A stretch of 64,000 nucleotides of DNA from Isosphaera sp. (GTDB taxonomy: Bacteria; Planctomycetota; Planctomycetia; Gemmatales; Gemmataceae), in assembly GCA_013822345.1 (NCBI GenBank), contig PNKH01000009.1:38424-102423 (forward strand), written 5' to 3'. The notes beneath the pieces were generated by a model. It was given only the letters and a program-made list of their open reading frames with translations. It had not been told where the DNA came from and searched no databases. The position numbers and the translations under genes are program-made. The first letter of the stretch is position 1, and every line of letters begins with the position of its first letter. This document shows, in pieces, positions 1 through 7,395 of this stretch.

Positions 1-194
1 AGGAACCGGATCCCGTCCATCCCCGGCATGTGGAGGTCCGACACCACCACCGCGAACGGCCCCCGGGCGGACAGCACGGCCAGGCCCGCCTCGCCGCCCG
101 TCGCGGTCTCGACCGGGTACGCCGGGTGGAGGAACCGCCGGTACGCGCCGAGCATCGACTCGTCGTCGTCCACGCAGAGGACTGTCCCGCTCAT
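1..194 (-). CDS. Response regulator receiver domain (3' part beyond the window)
   Basis: The first 64 residues of a CheY-like receiver are visible. After the initiator, residues 7-11 (CVDDDE) form the acidic pocket. The phosphoacceptor aspartate lies in VVVSDLHMPGMDG near residue 55. The start is the ATG at 194-192, and the rest of the protein, including any output domain, lies left of the window. It is the last visible gene of a minus-strand signalling cluster, 82 bases after the hybrid kinase, so it is a plausible phosphotransfer partner for that kinase. This pairing is inferred from adjacency only. Confidence 0.85.
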   Translation of the reverse strand, partial: MSGTVLCVDDDESMLGAYRRFLHPAYPVETATGGEAGLAVLSARGPFAVVVSDLHMPGMDGIRF

Positions 195-275
195 GCCGCC
201 CCCCGGGTGACCGGACCGCCTCGGGCAATGATCGGTCGGGGTGGATGGATAATTGCGTCCGCCCCCGTCCCGCCG

Positions 276-3200
276 TCAGCCGCTCCCGTCCAGGACGTCG
301 CGGACCTTCTGGGCGAGGGCGGCCGGGGAGAACGGCTTCTGCAGGAAGTGGGTGCCGTTCTCGAGGACCCCGTGCCGCACCACCGTGTCGTCCGTGTACC
401 CGCTGGTGAACAGCACCTTGGCCCCGGGGTGGCGGGCGAGCACCGCCTCGGCCACCTGTCGGCCGCCCACCCCGCCCGGCATCACCACGTCCGTCAGCAG
501 CAGGTGGAGCGGCCCGGGGTGCCCCGCCGCGACCCCCGCCGCCTCCCGCCCGTTCCCGGCGTCCAGGACGGTGTACCCGCACTGGCGGAGGACGTGCCGG
601 CCCAGGGCCCGGACCGCCTCCTCGTCCTCGACCAACAGTACCGTCTCGGTCCCCCGGGGCATCGAGGCGAGGCGCAGCCCCGACTTCCCGGCGGCCGGGG
701 CGCCCCCGACCCGGGGCAGGTAGAGGCGGAACGTCGACCCCCGCCCCGGCTCGCTCTGCACCTCGACATGCCCGCCGGACTGCTTGACGAACCCGAACAC
801 CATCGCCAGCCCCAGCCCGGTTCCTTTCCCGACCCCCTTGGTGGTGAAGAACGGCTCGAAGATCCGGGCCCGCACCTCGTCCGTCATCCCGCACCCGGTG
901 TCCGCGACCGACAGCACCACGTACCGGCCGGGCCGCACGTCCGCGTGGGCCGCGGCGTCGGCCGCGTCCAGGTCCGCGTTCCGCGTCTCGACCGTCAGCA
1001 GCCCGCCCCGGGGCATGGCGTCCCGGGCGTTGACGCACAGGTTGACGATCGCCTGCTCCAGCTGGCCCGGGTCGGCCCGGACACGCCCCAGGCTCGGGGC
1101 CAGCCGGGTGGTGAGGTCGATGTCCTCCCCGATCAGCCGCCGGAGCATCCGCTCGAGGTCCCGGACCAGGGCGTTCGGCTCGAGCACCTTCGGCTCGAGC
1201 AGCGTCTGCCGGCTGAACGCGAGCAGCTGCCGGGTCAGGCCGGCGGCCCGGTCCCCGGCCCGGGTGATCTCCGCCAGCAGTTCCTGGGCCGGGTGGTCGG
1301 CCGGCAGTTCCCGCCCGACCACCTCGCTGTACCCGTTGATGATGGTCAGGAGGTTGTTGAAGTCGTGGGCCACCCCGCCCGCCAGCCGCCCGACCGCCTC
1401 CATCTTCTGCGCCTGCCGGAACTGGTCCTCCAGCCGCCGCCGCCCGGTCACGTCCGTCTGCACCCCGACGAAGTGGGTCAGCCGGCCGGCGGCGTCCCGG
1501 ATCGGGGACAGGAGGAGTTGGTTCCAGAACGGGGTGCCGTCCTTGCGGTAGTTGAGGAGTTCCACGTCGCACGGGCGGCCGACCCGGAGGGCCTCCCGGA
1601 CCGCGGCCAGCGCCTGTGGGTCGGTCCCCGGCCCCTGGAGGAACCGGCAGTTCCGCCCGAGCACCTCGGCCCCGGCGTACCCGGTCAGCCGCTCGAACCC
1701 GGGGCTGGCGTAGATGATCGGGTGGTCCGGGCGGGTGTGGTCGGTGATGACGAGGCCCCCGTTCACCGCCTGGATCGCCCGGTCGCGGAGGAGGAGGGCG
1801 TGCTCCGCCTGCCGGCGGGCGGTCACGTCGTGGGTCAGGAAGAGGGCCCCCTGGAAGGTGCCGTCGGGGTCGAACAGGGGGGTGGTGTACCACTCGCAGA
1901 CGATGGCCCGCCCGTCCCGGGTGACGCACTCGTACGTCCCGTGGGCGTCCATGTCGCCGGCCCGGAGCCGGTCCAGGAGTTCGTCCACCGCCGGCCGGGA
2001 CTGCGGGGGCACGATCACCCCGGACGGGTGCCGGCCGAGCACCTCCGCCTCTGCGAACCCGAACGTCCGCTCGGCCGCCGGGTTCCACCGGGTGTACCGG
2101 AAGTCCGCGTCGGTCAGCAGGTAGCCGAGGGGCATCCGCTCGATCTGGAGGTTGGTCCGGGCGAGCAGGTTCCCCCGGTCGATCTCGGCCTGCCGGTGCC
2201 GGTGGACGTCGGTGTGGACCCCGACCCACTCCCGGATCGCCCCGTCGCGGCCGAGGATCGGGACCGCCCGGACGGACATCCAGCGGTACTCCCCGTCCGC
2301 CCGGCGGAGCCGGTGCTCGACCTCGTACGCGGTCCGGCCGCCCAGCGCCGCCGACCACCCCCGGGCGGTGTCCGCCCGGTCGTCCGGGTGGATGGCGTCG
2401 AGCCACCCCCACCCCCGGGACTGGTCGAACCCCTGCCCGGTGAACGCCGCCCACCCCGGCTGGTCCGTCCCGAACTCGCCCGACGCCGGGGTGGTCCACA
2501 CGATCGCGGCGGTCGCCGCGATCAGGGTCCGGTACCGCTCCTCGCTCTCCCGGAGGGCGGTCTCGGCCGTCTTCCTCTCGGTGACGTCCCGGCCGACCGC
2601 CTGGACCTCGGCCAGGCGGCCGTCCGGGTCGTAGAACCCGCGGTTGACGAACTCCATCCACCGCACCCGCCCGGCCCCGTCGGTCACCCGGTTCTCGACC
2701 ACCACGACGGGGTCGGCGGCCGACATCCCGGCCAGCCGGGCCTCGATCCTGTCCCGGTCGTCCGGGTGAGCCAACGGCTGCCAGCGGCCGCCGAGGAGTT
2801 CCCCAGGGGCCTTGCCGAACACCCGGCAGTACACCTCGTTGACGAAGGTGATGGTCCCGTCCGCCCGGAACCGGCACACCACCTCCGTCTGGTCCTGGAC
2901 CACCCGCCGGTGCCGCTCCTCGCTCAGCCGCAGGGCCTCCTCGGCGTGCCGGCGGTCGGTGATGTCCCGGACGACCTTGCACGCCCCGGCCACCCCCCCG
3001 CCGGGGCCGAGGACCGGGGAGATCGTCACCGCCACGTCGATCCGGGCCCCGCCCTTGCGGACCCGGACGGTCTCGAACGTCTCCCCGGCCCCGCCCCGCC
3101 GGACCCGGTCCATCACCCGGCCCAGCTCCCCCGCCTTCTCCGGCGGGACGAGGAGCGAGACGGGGCGGCCGACCGCCTCGGCGGCGGGGTACCCGAACAG

Positions 3201-3749
3201 CCGCTCGGCCGCCGGGTTCCAGGTCTTGATCACCCCGTCGGGGGTCAGCGAGACGATCCCGTCGGCGGACGACTCGACCAGCGCGGCCAGGTGGGCGACC
3301 GCCTCCTCCGCCCGCCGCCCGGCCCGGCGGCGGGCGGCCTCCCGGACCTCCCGCCCGACGGCCGGGGCGAGGCGGGACAGGGCGTGCTTGAGCACGAAGT
3401 CGTTCGCCCCGGCCCGCATCACCTCGACCGCGACCTCCTCGCCGACGGTCCCCGAGACCACCAGGAACGGCAAGTCGGGGTCGGCTTCCCGGACCACCCC
3501 CAGCGCGGCCCGTGCGCCGAACCCGGGCAGGGTGTAGTCGCTCAGGACCGCGTCCCACGTCCCGGCCGCCAGGGCGGCCCGCAGCCCGTCGGCCGAGTCG
3601 GCCCGCTCCCAGGACGGGTCGAACCCGCCCCGCCGGAGGGCCAGGACGATCAGCTCGGCGTCCTCCGCCCGGTCCTCGACCACGAGGACGCGGAGGGGCG
3701 CCGCCGTCGGGGCCCGACCCTCGCGGGAAGCCACGGTGTAACCGGTCAC
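276..3749 (-). CDS. REC-PAS(4)-LOV hybrid sensor histidine kinase-REC, probable blue-light receptor
   Basis: This 1157-residue multidomain kinase starts at a GTG. Domains in order: a receiver (about 19-130, phosphoacceptor in VLSDYTLPG near 71); four PAS/PAC units (about 150-645); a fifth PAS that is a canonical LOV domain (about 655-770) with GRNCRFLQG at 698-706 (flavin-adduct Cys701), NYRKDG at 733, FWN at 741 and VGVQTDVT at 761; a HisKA domain with GGVAHDFNN (His795); an HATPase domain (VNLCVNARD, DTGCGM, GTGLGL); and a C-terminal receiver (VLLVEDEE, LLTDVVMPG). All residues diagnostic of flavin-binding LOV domains are present, so blue-light sensing is well supported by family knowledge but not shown here. 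No membrane segment is visible, so it is probably cytosolic. The architecture suggests an internal phosphorelay feeding the neighbouring regulators. Confidence 0.92.
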   Translation of the reverse strand: MTGYTVASREGRAPTAAPLRVLVVEDRAEDAELIVLALRRGGFDPSWERADSADGLRAALAAGTWDAVLSDYTLPGFGARAALGVVREADPDLPFLVVSGTVGEEVAVEVMRAGANDFVLKHALSRLAPAVGREVREAARRRAGRRAEEAVAHLAALVESSADGIVSLTPDGVIKTWNPAAERLFGYPAAEAVGRPVSLLVPPEKAGELGRVMDRVRRGGAGETFETVRVRKGGARIDVAVTISPVLGPGGGVAGACKVVRDITDRRHAEEALRLSEERHRRVVQDQTEVVCRFRADGTITFVNEVYCRVFGKAPGELLGGRWQPLAHPDDRDRIEARLAGMSAADPVVVVENRVTDGAGRVRWMEFVNRGFYDPDGRLAEVQAVGRDVTERKTAETALRESEERYRTLIAATAAIVWTTPASGEFGTDQPGWAAFTGQGFDQSRGWGWLDAIHPDDRADTARGWSAALGGRTAYEVEHRLRRADGEYRWMSVRAVPILGRDGAIREWVGVHTDVHRHRQAEIDRGNLLARTNLQIERMPLGYLLTDADFRYTRWNPAAERTFGFAEAEVLGRHPSGVIVPPQSRPAVDELLDRLRAGDMDAHGTYECVTRDGRAIVCEWYTTPLFDPDGTFQGALFLTHDVTARRQAEHALLLRDRAIQAVNGGLVITDHTRPDHPIIYASPGFERLTGYAGAEVLGRNCRFLQGPGTDPQALAAVREALRVGRPCDVELLNYRKDGTPFWNQLLLSPIRDAAGRLTHFVGVQTDVTGRRRLEDQFRQAQKMEAVGRLAGGVAHDFNNLLTIINGYSEVVGRELPADHPAQELLAEITRAGDRAAGLTRQLLAFSRQTLLEPKVLEPNALVRDLERMLRRLIGEDIDLTTRLAPSLGRVRADPGQLEQAIVNLCVNARDAMPRGGLLTVETRNADLDAADAAAHADVRPGRYVVLSVADTGCGMTDEVRARIFEPFFTTKGVGKGTGLGLAMVFGFVKQSGGHVEVQSEPGRGSTFRLYLPRVGGAPAAGKSGLRLASMPRGTETVLLVEDEEAVRALGRHVLRQCGYTVLDAGNGREAAGVAAGHPGPLHLLLTDVVMPGGVGGRQVAEAVLARHPGAKVLFTSGYTDDTVVRHGVLENGTHFLQKPFSPAALAQKVRDVLDGSG

Positions 3750-3779
3750 GGGGGTCCTCCGCCGGGGTGGGTGGACCGG

Positions 3780-4223
3780 TCACGGGCGGCCCGCGGGCGG
3801 CTCGTTGAGCACCAGCCAGTACATCTGGAGCTGCTGGACGGCGGTCACGAACTGCCCGAAGTCGACCGGCTTGCGGACGTAGCTGTTCGCCCCCAGGTCG
3901 TACCCCCGCATCACGTCCTCCTCCTCCCGGGACGACGTGAGGATGACGACCGGGAGGCGGCGGGTGGCCGCGGCCCCCCGGACCCGGTGGAGCACGTCCA
4001 GCCCGCCGACCCGCGGGAGCTTGAGGTCGAGCAGGACGAGTTGGGGCAGGTCGGCCGGGTCCCGGGCGGCGTGCGCCCCCTCGGCGAACAGGTAGTCGAG
4101 CGCCTCCCGCCCGTCCCGGGCCACCACCACCTCGTTGGCCAGGTTGCTCTTGCGGAACGCGAGCAGGGCCAACTCCTCGTCGTCCGGGTTGTCCTCGACG
4201 AGGAGGATCACCTTCGGCGTCAT
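3780..4223 (-). CDS. CheY-like single-domain response regulator
   Basis: A stand-alone receiver of 147 residues with the acidic pair EDNPDD (10-15), phosphoacceptor Asp66 in LVLLDLKLP, the Thr/Ser switch in VILTSS (93-98) and the conserved Lys in VRKPV (about 118). The DNPDD signature and length are typical of the Rcp1-type regulators paired with phytochrome-like kinases. Its ATG overlaps the TGA of the upstream kinase in a 4-base ATGA, which implies translational coupling, so the kinase at 4220-5386 is the likely phosphodonor. There is no output domain, so it acts by protein interaction or as a phosphate shuttle. Confidence 0.92.
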   Translation of the reverse strand: MTPKVILLVEDNPDDEELALLAFRKSNLANEVVVARDGREALDYLFAEGAHAARDPADLPQLVLLDLKLPRVGGLDVLHRVRGAAATRRLPVVILTSSREEEDVMRGYDLGANSYVRKPVDFGQFVTAVQQLQMYWLVLNEPPAGRP

Positions 4224-5386
4224 GACGGGTCTCCGGGCCCGGGCAGGGTGAAGTAGAAGGCGGCCCCGCGGCCCGGCTCGCCCTCGGCCCAGACCTCCCC
4301 GCCGTGCCGGCGGACGACCCGCTGGACGGTGGCCAATCCGACCCCGGTGCCCGGGAACTCGCGGTCCGGGTGGAGCCGCTGGAACGCCCCGAACAGCTTG
4401 TCGGCGTAGGCCATGTCGAACCCGGCCCCGTCGTCCCGGACGCAGAACGCCGCCCGGCCGCGGTGCTCCTCCCGCCCGAACTCGATCGCCGCCTCCGGCC
4501 GCCGGGACGTGAACTTCCAGGCGTTCCCGAGCAGGTTCTCGAGGACCACCCGGACGAGCCGGGGGTCGGCGTCGACGGCCAGGCCGGGCCGGGCGGTGAA
4601 CGCGACCCGGCGGCCGGGGTCCCGCTGCCGCAACTCGCCGACGACGGCTTCCGCCATCGCGGTCAGGTCGACCCGCTCGCGGCACATCTCGGCCCGGCTC
4701 ACCCGGGACAGGTTCAGCAGGTCGTCGATCAACTGACCCATCCGTTGGGTCCCGGCCCGGACCCGCGTCAGGTAGTGGCGCCCCTGGTCGTCGAGCCGGT
4801 CGGCGTAGGCGTCCAGAAGTTCTCGGCTGAACCCGTCGATCGCCCGGAGCGGGGCCCGCAGGTCGTGGGAGACCGAGTAGCAGAACGCCTCCAGTTCCCG
4901 GTTGGCGGCGGCCAGCTCGCGGTTCGCCTCGCGCAACTCCCGGTTGGCGGCGGCGAGGTCGGCCGTGCGGGCGGCCACTCGCTCCTCGAGCGCGGCGTTC
5001 GCCCACCGCAACTCGTCCCGGGAGCGCAACCGGTTTGTGTGGTCCTCGATCGCCAGCAGGACCATCGGGGCCGGGTCGTCGTCCCCGCGGACCACCCGGG
5101 CGCTCAGTACGAGTTGCCGGCGGCCGAGCCCGGGGAACTCGTGGTCGACCTCCAACCCCTCGAAGTGCACACCGGTCGGGATCACCCGTTCGAGTAGCCC
5201 CCGGAGGGCCGGGATGTCCCATCGCCCCCCGCCCAGGTCGTGCAACCGGCGGCCCTCGGTCCCGGCCGGTTCGCCGGGGAAGCTGTGGTAGAACGGGGCG
5301 TTGGCCGCGATCACCCGCAGCCCCGCGTCGAGGACGAGCAGGGGGTGGCGGACCGTCTCGACGATGCTCCGGGCGAAGGCCCGCAT
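4220..5386 (-). CDS. PAS-domain sensor histidine kinase
   Basis: A 388-residue kinase: PAS-like sensor (about 10-120), a coiled coil with repeated ANREL units (about 125-168), HisKA with [10 protein letters not shown] (His174), and an HATPase domain with a G2 box GTGVGLATV. The long kinase linker and the H-box resemble the output module of bacteriophytochromes, but no GAF/PHY region is present. An upstream in-frame start at 5533 exists, but the ATG at 5386 is preferred because GGGAG lies just upstream and the extra 49 residues look like leader translation. It is the first gene of an ATGA-overlapping pair with the regulator at 3780-4223. No signal peptide or membrane span is seen. Confidence 0.88.
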   Translation of the reverse strand: MRAFARSIVETVRHPLLVLDAGLRVIAANAPFYHSFPGEPAGTEGRRLHDLGGGRWDIPALRGLLERVIPTGVHFEGLEVDHEFPGLGRRQLVLSARVVRGDDDPAPMVLLAIEDHTNRLRSRDELRWANAALEERVAARTADLAAANRELREANRELAAANRELEAFCYSVSHDLRAPLRAIDGFSRELLDAYADRLDDQGRHYLTRVRAGTQRMGQLIDDLLNLSRVSRAEMCRERVDLTAMAEAVVGELRQRDPGRRVAFTARPGLAVDADPRLVRVVLENLLGNAWKFTSRRPEAAIEFGREEHRGRAAFCVRDDGAGFDMAYADKLFGAFQRLHPDREFPGTGVGLATVQRVVRRHGGEVWAEGEPGRGAAFYFTLPGPGDPS

Positions 5387-6305
5387 GGCGCTCCCGGCCG
5401 GGGGGTTGAGAGGTTGCCGGGCGACCCACGCCGGCGCGACCTGCGGCAAGCACGAGGTCGCATCGGTCGTCCCCGATGATGATATAGGACAGGAAGTGAT
5501 TCGAGGATGTCTTTCGCCCCCCCGCGAGATCATCGCACGTGGCTCCTGCCCCGCCTCAGGTATCCAGACGACACCGCGTCACGCGCCGGCCCGCGGGCCG
5601 GGCGGGTCCGAAGCCCCGCTCACTCGTCGCGCAACACGGCAGGAGGTCGCATCCGCCTCGGCCTCCGTCGCGTGCCGGGCGGAGTCGAAGTACGTCCCGC
5701 CGGGTCGACGAGCCCGAGACCCTCGCCCGGGGGCACCCGAAACCGTGCCTTTGCCCGGGCTGGTACGACTCCCCCGGGACGCTCCGCGATCCGACTCATC
5801 GGACCGCCCAAGCCCGCTTTCGTCCCACGTCTCCGAGATCCTGTCACCGGAGGCCTCGTTACTCTTCACTCGTTCCGCAGGGTGAGCAGCTCTTCGCCGC
5901 CCGGCAAGATCGGATCAGTTCCGACCGGTAGGCGACGGAACGAGGGTTCGCGACACGGCGAGAGGCCGGCTGGACCGGCCGGCCGCCGTGACGAAGCGCT
6001 CGGCATTCATCTTCACCACGGCGCTGCGGAGAAACTAACTCTGTCAGGTGCTCCGCGGGTTCCCCCGACGAACGACACCCAACCACCGCTCGGAAGGACC
6101 CGAGACGCCGACCGGGCGGCCCGGGCCAAGCCGGCGACCGTCCCCGCCGTCCCCGGGCGAGTCGGAAAGCAAGACTGTCCCGGACTACGACCATTTCGGG
6201 TGAGGGCGGGTGGGCGGCGGTCGCGAGACCGGCCCGGGCCGACCCGGGTCGGGGTCGGGGGACACCCGACAGGTCGTGACGGTCACCGGCACCGCGTGGC
6301 AGGAT
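5387..6305. other. Gene-poor 0.9-kb region left of the integrative element
   Basis: No convincing gene is visible on either strand. Open frames here are the GC-rich, Arg/Pro/Gly-rich kind that appear in any frame of such DNA, with no recognisable domain or good ribosome binding site. The region contains the leader of the kinase at 4220-5386 and probably the left boundary of the element that ends at the tRNA-Leu gene. I looked for a second copy of the tRNA 3' sequence (for example the segment gggactcgaaccc) and did not find one. Confidence 0.6.
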
Positions 6306-6333
6306 TTGACAGCACGCGAATCGGTGTTATTTT
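6306..6333 (+). promoter_or_regulatory. Sigma-70-like promoter of the QueC-like module
   Basis: A perfect TTGACA at 6306-6311 and TATTTT at 6328-6333 are separated by 16 bases, in a locally AT-richer patch of a very GC-rich sequence. The first codon of the downstream reading frame (6373) is 40 bases past the -10. This is among the closest matches to a housekeeping promoter I noticed in the window. The call is from consensus only. Confidence 0.55.
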
Positions 6334-6338
6334 GTACA

Positions 6339-6358
6339 CGTCGCCACGGGTGGCGACG
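6339..6358 (+). promoter_or_regulatory. Perfect 9-bp inverted repeat at the predicted transcription start
   Basis: CGTCGCCAC at 6339-6347 and GTGGCGACG at 6350-6358 are exact inverse complements with a 2-base centre. The repeat begins 6 bases after the -10, so it covers the expected start site. It could be an operator for a repressor or a 5'-UTR hairpin. No repressor gene lies beside it. The excisionase-like protein at 9665 is the only small DNA-binding candidate in the element. Confidence 0.45.
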
Positions 6359-6372
6359 CGAGGCCGACAGGT

Positions 6373-6600
6373 ATGGGTCACGTCCGGCTGGGCACCCTCT
6401 CGCACACCGTGAAGTGGGTGCGGGTAGTGGGGCTGATCGGGACCCGGGCCGACGCCCGGCGGGTCGCCGCCGACCGCACGAGCGAATGGTTCACCTCGTC
6501 ACCTCCGCCCGACCGACAATCCCGGGAATCGAGCCGAACTCCGCGCCCGGCCGGGGGCGGCTCGGTGTGGCGGCGAATCGCCTCCGTCGGGTCGAGGTGA
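6373..6600 (+). CDS. Short paralogue or truncated copy of the next gene (shared MG N terminus)
   Basis: A 75-codon frame. Its first 23 residues match those of the gene at 6604 at 16 of 23 positions, including MGHVRLG (1-7), KW (14-15), VV (18-19) and LIG (21-23). After residue about 25 the similarity is lost and the sequence becomes Arg/Pro/Ser-rich. It ends at a TGA three bases before the next ATG. It follows the promoter-like sequence directly. Either it is a decayed, truncated duplicate or a real small protein that keeps only the N-terminal module. The conserved N terminus favours some function, and the unstructured tail favours decay. I cannot decide between the two. Confidence 0.5.
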   Translation: MGHVRLGTLSHTVKWVRVVGLIGTRADARRVAADRTSEWFTSSPPPDRQSRESSRTPRPAGGGSVWRRIASVGSR

Positions 6601-6603
6601 GCG

Positions 6604-7395
6604 ATGGGACACGTCCGTCTCGGGCCGCTCCCCGCGACCCGCAAGTGGGACCAGGTCGTCGCCCTGATCGGCGGCGGGGCGGCCGCCGCCCAGCTCGCCA
6701 CCGCCACCATGACCGCCGCCGAGCGCGGGCTGAAGGCGGCGGCCGACGACCCCGGTGTCCTGGAGGCCGTGTGGCTCCTGGTCCGCATCCCGCTCGCCGC
6801 CCGCTCTCCCGACTTCACCGCCGCCCTGCGGAAGATCGGGTTGGACGTGCCCGACGGCCCGGGGCTGGTGGACGTCGCCGTCGCCCTGACCGCCGCCGTG
6901 GACACCGCCCTGCCGGACGGCCGCGGTCGGACGGACCTCGGGGAGATGGCCCAGACCGCCGCCGTCGAGACGGTGAACGCGACGGTCGGGCCGCGGGCCG
7001 CGTCCCTGTGGGGGGCGGGACCCGACGAAGTGCGGGCGGCGTTCGCCGCGCTCGCGACCCCGGCCCAGTTCGGGGCGCTCGCCCGCCGGTTCTTCGCCCG
7101 GTTCGCCTTCAAGTACCTGAACTACTTCGTCAGCAAGGCCCTCCCCCGGCACGTCGGCGAAGGCGAGCGGTTCCGCACCGTGGCCGAGCAGTCCCGGTTC
7201 ACCGACGCCCTCCGCACCCACTGCCACGAGGCCACGAAGGTCGTCGAGGTGTTCGCCGGGGAGTGGTTCTCGAAACACCGGTACGAGTCCGGCGGGGACA
7301 TCACCCGCGAGGAGGCCCGCGGGTTCCTGGGGTACGCCGTCGCCGTCAAGCTGACCGGTGAGTTCCTCCGGCGGGAGGGCCGCCGTGGCGCGTGA
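6604..7395 (+). CDS. Uncharacterised alpha-helical partner of the QueC-like enzyme
   Basis: A protein of 263 residues with no domain I can name. It is Ala-rich and predicted mostly helical: a helical N-terminal half (about 15-130) and a C-terminal half with conserved-looking aromatic and basic stretches (RRFFARFAFKYLNYF about 160-174, HCHEATKVVEVFAGEWFSK about 205-223). No signal peptide or membrane span. The ATG is preceded by GAGGTGAG. Its end overlaps the QueC-like gene by 11 bases, which indicates co-translation and a functional pair. The N terminus, Met-Gly-His, would expose Gly2 after methionine removal. It occupies the position that QatB has relative to QatC in the Qat anti-phage system, but I see no sequence similarity to QatB as I remember it. 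Confidence 0.8.
   Translation: MGHVRLGPLPATRKWDQVVALIGGGAAAAQLATATMTAAERGLKAAADDPGVLEAVWLLVRIPLAARSPDFTAALRKIGLDVPDGPGLVDVAVALTAAVDTALPDGRGRTDLGEMAQTAAVETVNATVGPRAASLWGAGPDEVRAAFAALATPAQFGALARRFFARFAFKYLNYFVSKALPRHVGEGERFRTVAEQSRFTDALRTHCHEATKVVEVFAGEWFSKHRYESGGDITREEARGFLGYAVAVKLTGEFLRREGRRGA

Noticed and set aside
30..4256. A 1408-codon plus-strand open frame
   Set aside because: It lies antisense to the hybrid kinase and regulator genes, whose domains are clear. The frame is open only because of GC bias.
5507..6412. A 301-codon plus-strand frame left of the QueC-like module
   Set aside because: No domain, no convincing ribosome binding site, and strong Arg/Pro bias. It also crosses the promoter-like sequence.
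6604..7395. QatB identity for the helical partner protein
   Set aside because: As I remember QatB, it begins with an MGTS-type sequence followed by a Gly/Pro-rich segment. Only the Met-Gly start is shared, so I did not name it QatB.
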